From Acanthosoma haemorrhoidale (taxonomy: Eukaryota; Arthropoda; Insecta; Hemiptera; Acanthosomatidae): DNA of 64,000 nt. The stretch spans positions 91,451,333-91,515,332 of the forward strand of contig OV884013.1 in assembly GCA_930367205.1 (NCBI GenBank), in the 5' to 3' direction. The translations under genes were made by a program, and so were the position numbers. The notes beneath the pieces are model-generated. The model had not been told where the DNA came from. It searched no databases and was given only the letters and a program-made list of their open reading frames with translations. Below, in pieces: positions 35,542 to 46,513 of this stretch; positions within the stretch are counted from its first letter, which is position 1; every line of letters begins with the position of its first letter.

Positions 35542-36105
35542 TTTTTTTTTTTTTCTTAACTGTGGGAAAAATTAAGGAAAATTATTTTGGGCTAATGAGT
35601 GCCTTTCACTAAGGGGAGTCCCCCATTTGAAGGATGTATGAGAAGGATATAGGGTGTGGAATGCCTAAAGGAGGCGGGTGGAATCGGGAAGGTAGTGAGT
35701 CTAGGGTGGAGCCTAGGGGTACCTAGGCAATGGTTTGTAGTCGGCCAGGTCAAGCCTGGCCCGCCCCGGCAGGGGCCTGAAATAAGTCGGCCTCTCGGCC
35801 GGAAGGTCCACCCTGCTTAAATAGGTAGGTGGGGTCTTGTAGCTTCGGTTGAGTCGGCCGGGAGATCGGCCTCGATCTCTCGGCTGGGTGTAGATCTTCA
35901 GTCTCCGTCAGAAGGCTAGGGTTCGATCATGTCCATTTGTCTCCAGGCTTCGGCGGTCCAGCAGTGCTTCCATCTGACGGGCATTGGTGGTGGTTGAAGG
36001 TCGGAGAATAGTGGGTTGTGGCTGTGTCGGAGTGAGTCGAAAAATTTGATGTGCCTTCTCTTGATGAAATCTTGAATGGTGAGCACTTCATTTATTTATA
36101 GACAG
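35542..36105 (-). mobile_element. 5'-truncated LINE with poly(A) and target duplication
   Basis: On minus, a C-terminal ORF2 frame (about 36093-35916) reads VLTIQDFIKRRHIKFFDSLR, then PPPMPVRWKHCWTAEAWRQM, and stops at TAG (35918-35916). A 3' UTR of about 360 bp, much richer in G+C than the flanks (GGCCGA repeats), leads to a 13-base poly(A) at 35554-35542. A perfect 12-bp duplication flanks the insert. Poly(A), 5' truncation and a target duplication together show target-primed reverse transcription. The coding end is intact, so this insertion is probably younger than the others here. Family kinship is to the 28-kb LINE end. Confidence 0.9.
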
Positions 36106-36117
36106 GTATTTATAGAC
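36106..36117. repeat. Target-site duplication, right copy
   Basis: GTATTTATAGAC is identical to 35530-35541. A further TTTATAGACAG lies just inside (36095-36105), an extra partial copy at the 5' junction as seen at some LINE 5' ends. Confidence 0.85.
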
Positions 36118-39100
36118 AAACAAAATCTATCATTAAAAGCATCAATGATAACAATCAATAAATAAATCATATTAAAAATATTAACAGTGCCAAAATGATC
36201 CATCCATTTTACTAAAATTATTTATTACTCATGTGTCAAATGTTTTAAAAACTATAATTTACCATTTAATTTCAAATTTACAACACAGGTGTGACTAAGC
36301 ATAAACATATCAACATCCATGATCAGCACGTATTTTTGTTAAATTGGGTTGCATACTTATTATAATCATTGATTATGTTGTGTACAACATTATTATACTA
36401 TTTATTTTCATTTTTATTCTATTTAGACAAAAATATTTTTTTAAATTCTGCTCGAAAATATGTGTCACCTGGGGGCGTCCCTCACATTAGGAACGCTATT
36501 GGATTTCATTAATGAAGCTTATAGATATGGAATAATAATAATAATACTTTCTTTACTGTCAATTTTTTATTAATATAATGATTTTTCCTTAACCTTGAAT
36601 AACTAAGCCATAACCACATCAGGGAACTTATTGGAATAAACTTAAAAGCGGGTTAAATGTGTACTAATTGATATCAGCTACAGATTGATAGGTTCAATAA
36701 CAAGATCACAAAAAGTAAGTTAAAAATCAAAGGGAATTTCAACATAACTTTTAAAGTTGTTTGAACATATGAAATAGTTCCCTAAATTTCAGTGATAATT
36801 AAAATTCAGTATGCTTGGAACAGTTTATCATCAGAAATTGTAAAAAGACAGGGATTCATATAAAATAATTTAGCTTTTAACATACTGCATTTAGTTTCTG
36901 AAGATATTTGGAAAAAAGTCATAGCAATAATTATTACCTAGGCAAATTATCACCAATAGACTATGGTTCAGTTAAGATGGTAAATCAAAGTACTAGAAAG
37001 GTTTCTGACTAATGGAGTATAGATATTTATAAAGGACAACTTTAAGGCCAATTTTCTAAAACGTCGACTTGAATTGTAAATAAAACTTATACACTTTCAA
37101 AATAATTTTAGTCATAAATTGAAAATACATAATTGCATGCTGGAAGGATTGCCCTACCTAAATAACCCTAATCATAAACTGATTTCTTATTTAGAAACTA
37201 GAAGGTGAGCCTCATCACCTAGTGTTGTATAAGAACAATGAACTATTAACGACAATAAAAATTTATTATATTTAGGCACTCCGCCAAATGCATGTAAATG
37301 CAGTAAGAGGAGAAATATGTAATCCAAATATTTTGTTATTTTTCTTTTGTACATTGTATTGTTTTGTTGAGGTTTTGAAATAAAAAAAAAAAAAAAAAAA
37401 AAAAAATATTTAGAAACTGTAGCACGAACTCCTTCAAATGCATCTGCGCATAGCAGAAAGTTTGTCAATTCTTTTGCTTATATTTTTACATTGTATTAAA
37501 TTCAAGGGGTTTAGAAAAAAAAAAAATTTAGAAACTTATTTTTTTCAGTCTAGTGACCAATTATAATGAACTATAAAAATATTTATAATAGTACTCCGGC
37601 GACAAAAATTAAAATGGCAAATTGCATATATTATGTTTAACTCATAAAAATATAATATTCATAAAATAATAATAGTACACAAAAATAAAAAAACTTGTTA
37701 AATATGATTTCTCTGCTTTAAATGTGATGTTAGTTAGCCCTCTGAAGCTCAAGTGTTTTATTTTGTTTGTTAAAATGTAAACCATGTTTTGATTTATATT
37801 TCTTAAAATGATTTTTTTTAATTAACTAAATGATTTAACAAATTAATTAAAGGTTTTTCAAATATTACATGGGCATCAGTTTTATTACTAAGACATGTTG
37901 ATATTTCCTACAAAAGATGTCATTAGTGTCTTAAAAAAGTATATCATATTCTGTAATAACTGCCTAAATGAAAATTATTTATTATTGTTTACCAAATTAA
38001 AAAAGTATAATTTCCTACAAGAAATTTTGTTTAGTTCCATGTCCTAAAAATAGTTTATACTACTTCATAATATGTAAATGAAAATTAATTATTATAACTA
38101 ATTAATAAAGTTATCACAATTTCCTATCACACCTACAGCTGAGTATCCTAAAACATGTTGCAGTCAAAACTCAATAAGCGGAATAATAAGAATGAGATAA
38201 TTTAAGTTATACTTTTAATTTGAGTTATTTATTTTTCAAGTTATTGGGAATTCAAGAGGGATTGTCTTTTCAGACTTTTTTTGCTCTGTGATAAATAAAC
38301 AGATAAATAATAAATGGTAGGTGAATCAGGTTTGCCTCACTACAAATACTGTTTTTGGCAGTTTGGGTGTGGTTTTGATCGGAGGAGGTTCTTTTTATTA
38401 ATTTATTAATAAGTCTATAATTATTAATTAGTCTATAATGGTCTGGAATTTACCAAAGGGGATTGAAGCAGTCTCAGTCATAAGACTAATTCCCATTTTT
38501 CTCTATTATGAATCAATTTTATTCACTAGCTCATTTCCGAGTGTTGAGGCTCGTTGTTGGTTATGATTGTATTCTAGTAAAAACAGGCTGTTTCCACAGT
38601 GTCTTTTGATCCACTTTCAGTCAAAGTTTTTAGTTGCATTTTTTTTTACTTTATGTCTTTAATTTTATTAGAACATAAATTACATTACCTAAGAGTATAA
38701 AGATATAATTGTTTTTTTCTTATTTTGATTATTACTTCACTCATACACTTATTTGTAGAAAGAAAAACTTTATTGGTCTGTCATTTATTCATTCACAACC
38801 TACAACCAGCAGTAAAGCCCTTGATAAATGAAATTAATAGAAAAAACACTTTATTCTGGGATATTGTCCCCTGAAAATAACAAGAAAGGAAGAAATGGGA
38901 ATGTCTTGCTGACTAAAAAAGATAAAAATACATAACATTATACAGATTTGATAAGCTTATACATAATAAAGGGGATATGTACATATGAAATGACTACAAA
39001 GAACCAACAGCAAGAGGTTGTAAAAAAAATATAATTGAGTACTGATGGAAAAAAAATTATGAGAACATTGGAATTAGTACAAAGGGGAAAAAGAGTGTGG

Positions 39101-39149
39101 AAGGCAGCTAGGATGAATGAAAATAAATAAACAGAATAATAACTATTAA
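36118..39149. other. Anonymous, very AT-rich DNA
   Basis: No gene recognised. A run of about 26 A residues lies at 37382-37407, and (ATA)n occurs near 36531-36545. The minus-strand frame at 37187-37468 crosses the poly(A) run and is not credible. Confidence 0.45.
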
Positions 39150-39840
39150 TTATAAATTGTTGGCTTGGGGGGAGATAAAAATCTGGTAAAGTCTAGATTT
39201 AAAAATTGGGAGAGTTCTTGAATGATGAATATCGATGGGAATAGAGTTCCTATTTGTGTAATGGATAAGAAAACAATGATCAAAGGAAGAAAATTTGTTA
39301 GAAGGGAAATACAGGATGAAAGGGTGGAATATAGATCCCATCTACCTATATATCGAGATCTAGGTCTGTTATACTAGTATTATGGGATATGGTCACTGAT
39401 TTGAATAAGAGGAGGTCAAGAAGATAAATAGGTTTTTTAATCATGACAGTACTTAAGAGATGGATCTAAGGAAGCATTGGTGATAGGTGGAAGGGTACAA
39501 CCATCCCAACTCAGAGTAGTGCTGTAAAATGAGACAATCTTTGAGGACCCTGAGGATAAATCTATAAATCCAATAGACAACTCATCACCCACTTTAATCC
39601 ACCCTCAAGATCTTCAGAGAGGCCACCATCCCCCACACAAAATGGAGGAAGACAAGAGAGGAAACCAGGAGTTGTCAGATATGTAAGGGGAAGAGATGTC
39701 AGGACCAATTGGGCAGTTTAATGGTGAAAATGGATTGGCAGGTAATTTGGGAAATGTGGACTTTCCAGGGTAGAGTATGGTAACTGACCAAACCTAGATT
39801 GTTTACTGATGTAAAAAATTGGATAGGTCAAGGGTAAATA
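39150..39840 (-). pseudogene. CR1/L2-like LINE, C-terminal half of the thumb region
   Basis: Minus-strand frames give, from about 39810, VNNLGLVSYHTLPWKVHISQ and ITCQSIFTIKLP (family VKNLGV..D..LSW..HI..I), then QLLVSSLVFLHFVWG. They end in SFDHCFLIHYTNRNSIPIDI, HHSRTLPIFKSRLYQIF and a stop at about 39150 (family S....WN.LP..I....S...FK..L). It is broken by stops and frameshifts. It is probably related to the 55.3-55.7-kb fragment, which carries the block just upstream (LNMEKSKVI). Confidence 0.72.
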
Positions 39841-41319
39841 ACAAGTTGACAGTCCATTACAAAAGGGCAACAATCAGTGTGAAGGTGGTTTAATATTTGT
39901 TAATATATAATGCACCTACTAACAAAAATAAAGGTAAATAAATTTGATTAAAAGATTTTGTCCTTCAAGGGGTGGCCCTGAATTGACAGACAAGCACCAG
40001 TTAATTCCAAACTAACTTTGAAATGAAGCATATTACATCTTAGCTTATTGAACTAAAGACTTAAGTGTATTAAATCGTCCCCAGAATTGATTTTCATTTC
40101 AATTTATAGACCGTTTGAGTAAACCTTTATTTGAAATGATTTGGATTAAGGAAAGAGAAGTTAAAGCAATCTAGAGTTTTCTAGGCAACTAATATTTTTT
40201 AAATGATCGAGACATTATGAGGATGATGGAAAGTGAGTGATAGTGAGATCCCCCAAAAAGTTCTGGACAAAAGGATGGTACTAGAAAAGTGAGAAAGCCA
40301 AAAGTGCACTGATTGCATAGAGTGACGGGGGGGGGGGGGCAACGGGTTCTTCTGTCTGAAATGAGTTGTGAAAATTTAAAGATGAGGCAAAGGCTGATTA
40401 CTATCACAAACCAGGAAGATGATTATAGCAAAATAAAAATTCTGGAATCAAATTAGTGAGCTTCAAGTTAACAAGTTTTGACTGCTATATGTCTTGTAAA
40501 TAAATAAAACCAGTTTAGGAATAAAGAATGGTAACTGCTTGTGCTATTTGTGTTTACTCTGCTATTTTGAAGGTCTCCTGCTCTGAAAAACCAAAACTAC
40601 TAAAACATGGAAGTTATATTTTGGTTTCAGCTTTTTTAAATAATATTAATAAGTTGATCTGGAGGTGATAATGGAACCATCCAAACCTCCCAGAGACTAC
40701 CTACCCTTTCAAAAACCCTAACATATCTCAGACTATAAAGCCATCTGAAAGAGAGGATTAGTTAGGTCTTAATTTGACCACTGTATAAGCTAACCTGACT
40801 CCCCCTAGTCACTACATAGGAGTTTCAGGGATTGGACCTCAACTCAGATCAACTTATATATATTTAGATTATCAAAATTTCATACCTCAACTAAATATAA
40901 ATTCTCAATAACCAATCTCTAATATTTTATTCAGGAAATCTTGAAAAGATTATTACTAGCTAAAATCAAAACCGGGGAAACAAATGCAACTTATCTCACA
41001 GCAACTCCAGTTCTTACCTAAAAAATAAAATGAATAATTTTATACATTTTCTCTGAATATTTAATACAAATAAAATTATATTTCAATAAAATACTAATAG
41101 TGATATATGTTTTACTCATATTAGCAAATAGTACTTTGTATATTCACCACAAACATACTTTGTACATAGTACTTTGTTTATTAACAGACATCTTTACTGG
41201 TTGGTGACTCAGAAGAGGATGGCCAGGAGAAGAGGATAGTCAAATTTGTTTTGTTGATCTGGGGCCGGGCTAGATAACAATAAATGGCTTTCTCGTTGTC
41301 TTTATCAACATGTTTCAAA
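39841..41319. other. Anonymous DNA
   Basis: No gene recognised. A G13 tract lies at 40327-40339. The 72-residue minus-strand frame at 40189-40407 crosses it and is not credible. Short direct repeats of TAGTACTTTGT (about 41131 and 41169) are present. Confidence 0.4.
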
Positions 41320-42640
41320 ACCTGGATCTCTCTTCATGACCTCTGGAGCTCCATTTTGGACTTTATATCTTGCATGTTCATAACCTTGGCATCTACCTCT
41401 CTTTCACATACTTGGACAATTATTTTACTATTTTTATGATTATTTCATTTATACACAACATTTATTTTATTTTTTTGTAAATACCTAAATAATTATCAAT
41501 ACTTTGACACATGGTCTTCACTCTTATTTCTGTCTACTTTTCCCAACTTATCTAATCTTGACCACCGGTCACATAAGCTCCCAATCCTTACCTGCTCATT
41601 ATGATGAATTACTTCAATATTTTACTCAAAACTTTTATCACATAATTGATGTTTCCGAGAACTGACTCAAACCAAACGTTCCATCCCTAACAACACCTTA
41701 TCCACCACACAACTGAGTTGGCGGGAGTCGCTGAAGGTCTGTCACCCCCATCCGACTTTACACACAAAGAACTCCTTATCATTGAGAGTTCCTGTGATGA
41801 CCATCCCCTCCTGTACACTCAACTGTAATGTATTGTCCTAATCAGGTTCCTTTTGATCCCACTTTTAAATCAACTATCAACAACTTCATTCTTCTCAATC
41901 CCAACAATTATTTCTGGAGACCTGAATGCCAATTTCTTTTTTGACTCTTATAATAAGCCATACCTTGATAACCTAATTTATACGCTCCACCTCTTCCTTG
42001 TAGCTACCCTTTTTCCTTATAACTATTACTAACACTCACTATGCCTGCATATGTGATAACTGGTTGGATCTGCACAATATCGGCTCCACAGTAAATCTTC
42101 TCAGTTGCCAGTTCCGTTTCTGTCTTCTCACAATTTAATCCAAATATCCTATTATATATCCAAATACCTTTAGTTCTCCCCAAAATCATAACTTTCAGCA
42201 CGCTCAGATTGCCCTCACCCAGGAAAACATCCATCTAGATCTTCTAACCCTGGATTGGAATAGAATCTACTAATCCTTTGCAATTGGCCCCATGATGGAA
42301 GTCCTTTATGCCAATCTCCTTGGCATCCTTGATTCCCCATGTCCGCCTGAAAACCTGTTTTGTCACCGGCCTGCTTCATGCATGAGCTAGTAGATTAAGG
42401 ATTTGCAGAAAAGGCATGACACTGCCTAAATAAGGGCAAAATCCAACTGCTTCCTTGAAGCCCTTTCTTCTGTTCCTGATCCCAAATCAAAATGGTATAT
42501 GTTTCGGAAACTTTCCCTTTGTGATTCCTCTGATGCTTCTTCTTCAGAAGTCTTCCCATTTTCATCTGATGAATTAATTCCTATTTTGTCTCCTTAACCA
42601 CTTCACCACCCCCATCATATTTCTACAACTATTAACCATC
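41320..42640 (+). pseudogene. CR1-like LINE, endonuclease and linker region
   Basis: Scattered plus-strand frames recover the APE-type endonuclease: IISGDLNANF (41910-41940) contains the catalytic GDLNA box. The linker then reads CFLEALSSVPDPKSKW (42451-42498) and LSLCDSSDASSSEVFPFSSD (42510-42569), nearly identical to the 30.4-kb copy of the same family. An upstream stretch (ILDFISCMFITLASTS) may be the N-terminal endonuclease. The reverse-transcriptase region is missing. Many stops, so non-functional. Read with 29.9-32.5 kb, the two copies cover most of one ORF2. Confidence 0.75.
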
Positions 42641-43039
42641 ATTTAATTGTATTGATTTCTCATTGGATTCGCATAATAAATGATTTGGCTAGACAAAAAA
42701 AATTAATTGAATCTTTATTAGGAGACAATTGTCATCAAAAGGAAACCAAACAAACCAACTAATATTCAATATTACTTATAGAAATTAAAGTGAGTATGAA
42801 TCGCCTAGTTTCCAAATTGGCCTAGATTTTAAAGAAAAATACATAGAAATTATGAAAAAAGAAAAACTCAAAATTTAAACTAACACATTCTAACCTGAAT
42901 CCTGCATATTATTTTAAGGAAAAATAATACCACTTTTAAAAGAATGTGTCTTTAAATAGTTATGGAACCATTTGGAAGATAATTTAATGCATAACAACAA
43001 GGGAATTCATTAAATGTGCCCAAATGTTTAAAATAATTA
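42641..43039. other. Anonymous AT-rich DNA
   Basis: Nothing recognised. Confidence 0.45.
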
Positions 43040-43110
43040 AATCATGAATTAACATACCAAGTTTCTGCACTGCAGATGTATTCCAGCAGCAATGTTGTTT
43101 CTTCAGCCAC
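43040..43110. repeat. Short local repeat, copy 1
   Basis: This matches 43543-43605 (offset about 500 bp). Shared strings are AAATTAAC/GAATTAAC, CATGTTTCTGCA/AAGTTTCTGCA, CAGATGT and CCAGCAGCAATGTTGTTTCT. Both are on the same strand. See the finding on possible duplicated exons. Confidence 0.7.
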
Positions 43111-43542
43111 TGGTATTTTTGGTTTGAAGGTTAAAAGTCAAAAGTTAAGTTAAAAGGATGACTTATCCATCAGTATTTTTCACCACTTCACGTATTGTGT
43201 ACTGAAATCAGAGCACATATTAAAGGAGTAATGTGTCACTGTATGGGTCCAATGGTAATTGTATGGCAATTGATATAAATTTAGTTATAACTATGAAAAT
43301 TTTATATATCTAATAAAATAAAACAATTTCATTGAAAAATGGGAAACATCAGTAATCATTATTATATTTGAAGAATCCACTTTCGTGATTTGATGATTAG
43401 TGATATAATGTAATTGAACTGATTTATTTTTATGTAATATATGAATGCATTAACAATTTTAAGGAGAACTTTCGAAGCAATGAGTGTATTCATACAGGTT
43501 CCACAATTTTTATATAATTATGAAAAAAAAATAAATAAATCT

Positions 43543-43605
43543 TAAATTAACTTGCCATGTTTCTGCATCCCAGATGTCATCCAGCAGCAATGTTGTTTCT
43601 CAAAA
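43543..43605. repeat. Short local repeat, copy 2
   Basis: This is the partner of 43040-43110. The shared core CCAGCAGCAATGTTGTTTCT is identical in both. Confidence 0.7.
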
Positions 43606-44375
43606 TAATGACACTCCCAACATTAAACTCACTACATAACTCCAAGCATACCAAGAGCCCTTCACCCCTTGCAGAATAGACCAATAAATACTAGTATGGT
43701 TAAGCTGGAAGGATAATAGGAAACATATTCAGGGTAGATGAAAGCAACATTTGAGAGTAAGTGAACCATTACAGGAATAATTTGGAATAGGGTTTGTGTA
43801 AACAAACTAATGCAATCTTGTAGGAGAAAACAGGGACAGATAAACAGATAAACAATAAAACACCAAGCAATGAAGGGCATTGCCAGAGGTCTAAAAACTC
43901 TTAACATTATATTCAGATAAGAGCCAATAAAATATTTTAAAATAATAATAAACCTATTTGTGAGCTGATCAATTCAAGGCAGGAATGGCAATAACCTGAC
44001 TATGAATCTGTCAGACTGGTGGTTAAAGAGAAAGGTGCATTATACATATTATGCAAAAGCCAAAAACATCAATTGCATGGGAAATTTACTCAGGAAAAAC
44101 TCACAAAAAATGTATAAGGATACACAAAGTGAACTTAATAAAAAATCCTGCAGTTAATAAATGATCCTAACAAAATATTTAAAGAAGTAGACAAGGAATT
44201 ACGGTGAAGTACATACATGTATCTAATCAAGAAAAAAGCATAACGTTATTTATGACATGAAACAATAATAAAATTGTGGTGCAACACCTGCCGTGTTGTT
44301 GTTGCCGTGGTGTAAGTGTTAGGTGGTTACCTATCAGCCTTAATTTTTGTTTTCTTTACAGAATTTGCTGCTTCT
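43606..44375. other. Anonymous AT-rich DNA
   Basis: No gene recognised. The minus-strand frame at 43662-43907 is strongly hydrophobic, but this reflects T-rich minus-strand sequence. Confidence 0.4.
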
Positions 44376-44515
44376 TCATTCAAGTAGATACTATCTTGAC
44401 CTCATAAGGTCAAGGACGCCAAGAAAAAACCTATTCCTGAGGAGAAAATCCCCTAAAGGGTAGCCAGGAGTCAATTTCAAGTTTCCGCAATTAGAAGTCA
44501 GCATGCTAACCAGTC
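44376..44515 (-). mobile_element. tRNA-derived SINE, diverged copy 3
   Basis: Minus strand starts GACTGGTTAGCATGCTGACT, matching the A-box region of the SINEs at 15.1 and 27.1 kb (GTGTGGTTAGCACGCCGATT). It ends with GTATCTACTTGAATGAA, matching their CCTACTTGAATAAA tail. The middle is diverged. Confidence 0.5.
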
Positions 44516-46080
44516 AAAAAACAAGAAGAGGTATTTTCCTCTCTCCTTGATTTGGATGGGATATGAAAATGTGCACTTACTTACAGTTTAATATCAATGA
44601 ATACAGCAACAGAAAAAGAATATGTTGGAATGTCTGTGAAAAACTCAATTTTTTCATTTTATTTATTTTGAAAAGTAATGGCAGTTTCATTAAATTCCAT
44701 GTTCACGAAGAACTTACAGTTTATGCAATTTATTTGACTATCAACAGAATCAGAATAATAGCTGAGCTTGCAGGTATACTACTATAATTAGAGTATTTTT
44801 CCAATAATAAGACAAGAATCAATTATAACATTTTTGCTCCATGGTCAGCTCAATTATATATTATTTAAGCTATCCAATAGAGGGAGTGAAGTCACATTTG
44901 TTAGAGTACAGAACAAACTAGGCTTAAAGCAAAGAAAAAACATATGAAGTTGTAGTGTTCAGTTGCTCTTTTTTTAATGCTAAATGTAAATGACATAAAT
45001 ATTAAAATATGAGGAGTTGTTAGTAAATTTATTTACAAACACAACCAAAAGGTTATATTAAATCTATCAAAGCTAGAGAAATCAAGCAGAGAATATCTAA
45101 TAATCAAATAATTGAGTATTATTCAGAAATTTCTGATTAATTTAGTGTAACAAATATTAGGTGACATCTGCAGCTTCAGCTTTTTACTAGCAGCTGAATG
45201 GTATTATTTCAGTTAGAAACAAAAGTATGGTTTTAAATGCATAAAAAATAATAATTTAACTAACTTATAAATTGTCAATATCTTTGAATTCATTACGAGG
45301 GATACTTTAAGCAATAAAAAACAAAAATATTGATATCTAGTGAGTAATTTTATATAATTTATTTATTTTATATTTATGAGATATTTTGAATTTGTGAGAA
45401 TTTTTTTTAAAGTAATTCATTTTAACCATTTAGACAGTTGCTTATGGTTATAAGCTATTGTTCAAAACACTTAAGTTATTATTCAAAGTTTTGGACTTGA
45501 GAGCACAATTTATGTATTTATTTTTTTAAATTAATAGTGAGCTAACTTGATGAATTAAAACAATGTTTTTTTATATTTAATATTCCTTATTAATGAAATT
45601 TTTGAATATAAAAGTAAAATACATATCTATATTTTTTTTAGTATTATGAAATTGTAATAATCAAACATCTTAAATCCTTATAATGCAGTTTGGTTTAACT
45701 TTTCTCTGCCTGTTTGGAAGCTTAATTAATACCACCTGAAAAACAAAATTACTACCTATAATCTAATAAAATGCAAGCGGATTCAGTAAGTTGTAACTAA
45801 AGGTTTTGATTTTAAAAAATTATATATTTAGTTGACTTAATGTAAGGAAAAAAATATTTTTGTATTTTCATTACGAATGGGTACTTTGTAGGGAATTATT
45901 TTAGATTGATGAAAAAAAATATGCTGGATTTTCATCAGACTTTATTAACGGACAAGACTTTCATATAGAATGTGTGTCCTCCATCAGGTCCTTGTATAAA
46001 ATGATCAGTGTTTGTGCCCCCGAGCACAATCACAAACTGAAAGCACTTCATAAAGCTGTGAACCAGCAACACCTATATTG
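44516..46080. other. Anonymous AT-rich DNA
   Basis: No gene recognised. The 74-residue plus-strand frame at 44563-44787 shows no motif. Confidence 0.4.
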
Positions 46081-46513
46081 CTGTCATAGCCCATTTTATC
46101 TCTGAAGGCATCTCTGGAATGCCATGTAATGACAAGTAGTCACACGACCCAAAACGTACCAATGAAATTAAAAATATTACTGATGAAATGGGAGTAATGG
46201 ACAAAATTATTTTTGCAGTTTCTGACAACGCCATCATATTTCTGGAGAATCGAAAAACATCCTGCCCTTGAAACACATGGGTTGCATGGCTCACAAACTG
46301 CACTTAATTGTCAAGAAAGCCCTGAATATAAAACATATTAAGTGTGTGTTGCAAATAGTCAAAAATATTGTGAACCACTTTCAGAGTTCCACTAAATTGT
46401 GGTTGAAACTAGCCGAGTGCCAACTGAAAGAAGACATGCAGACTACCTCTATTACAGCACCAGAATGTAGTATAGCTTCTCACTTATCGCCTTGCAGTGA
46501 TTTATATTTGTGA
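46081..46513 (+). pseudogene. hAT-superfamily transposase fragment
   Basis: One frame reads TNEIKNITDEMGVMDKIIFA and VSDNA (about 46160-46235), matching the E.I...L...W.I..KI..V.TDNA block that carries a catalytic aspartate. A one-base shift leads into a second open frame from 46268: LKHMGCMAHKLHLIVKKAL, QIVKNIVNHFQSSTKLWLKL. This matches the C.AH.L.L and K.IV..F..S blocks of hAT/BED-type transposases. The N-terminal BED finger and the C-terminal dimerisation region are absent, and no inverted repeats were found. Non-functional. Confidence 0.82.

Noticed and set aside
37382..37407. Poly(A) run as a LINE or retrogene tail
   Set aside because: No recognisable element lies on either side and no target duplication was seen. 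Treated as simple sequence.
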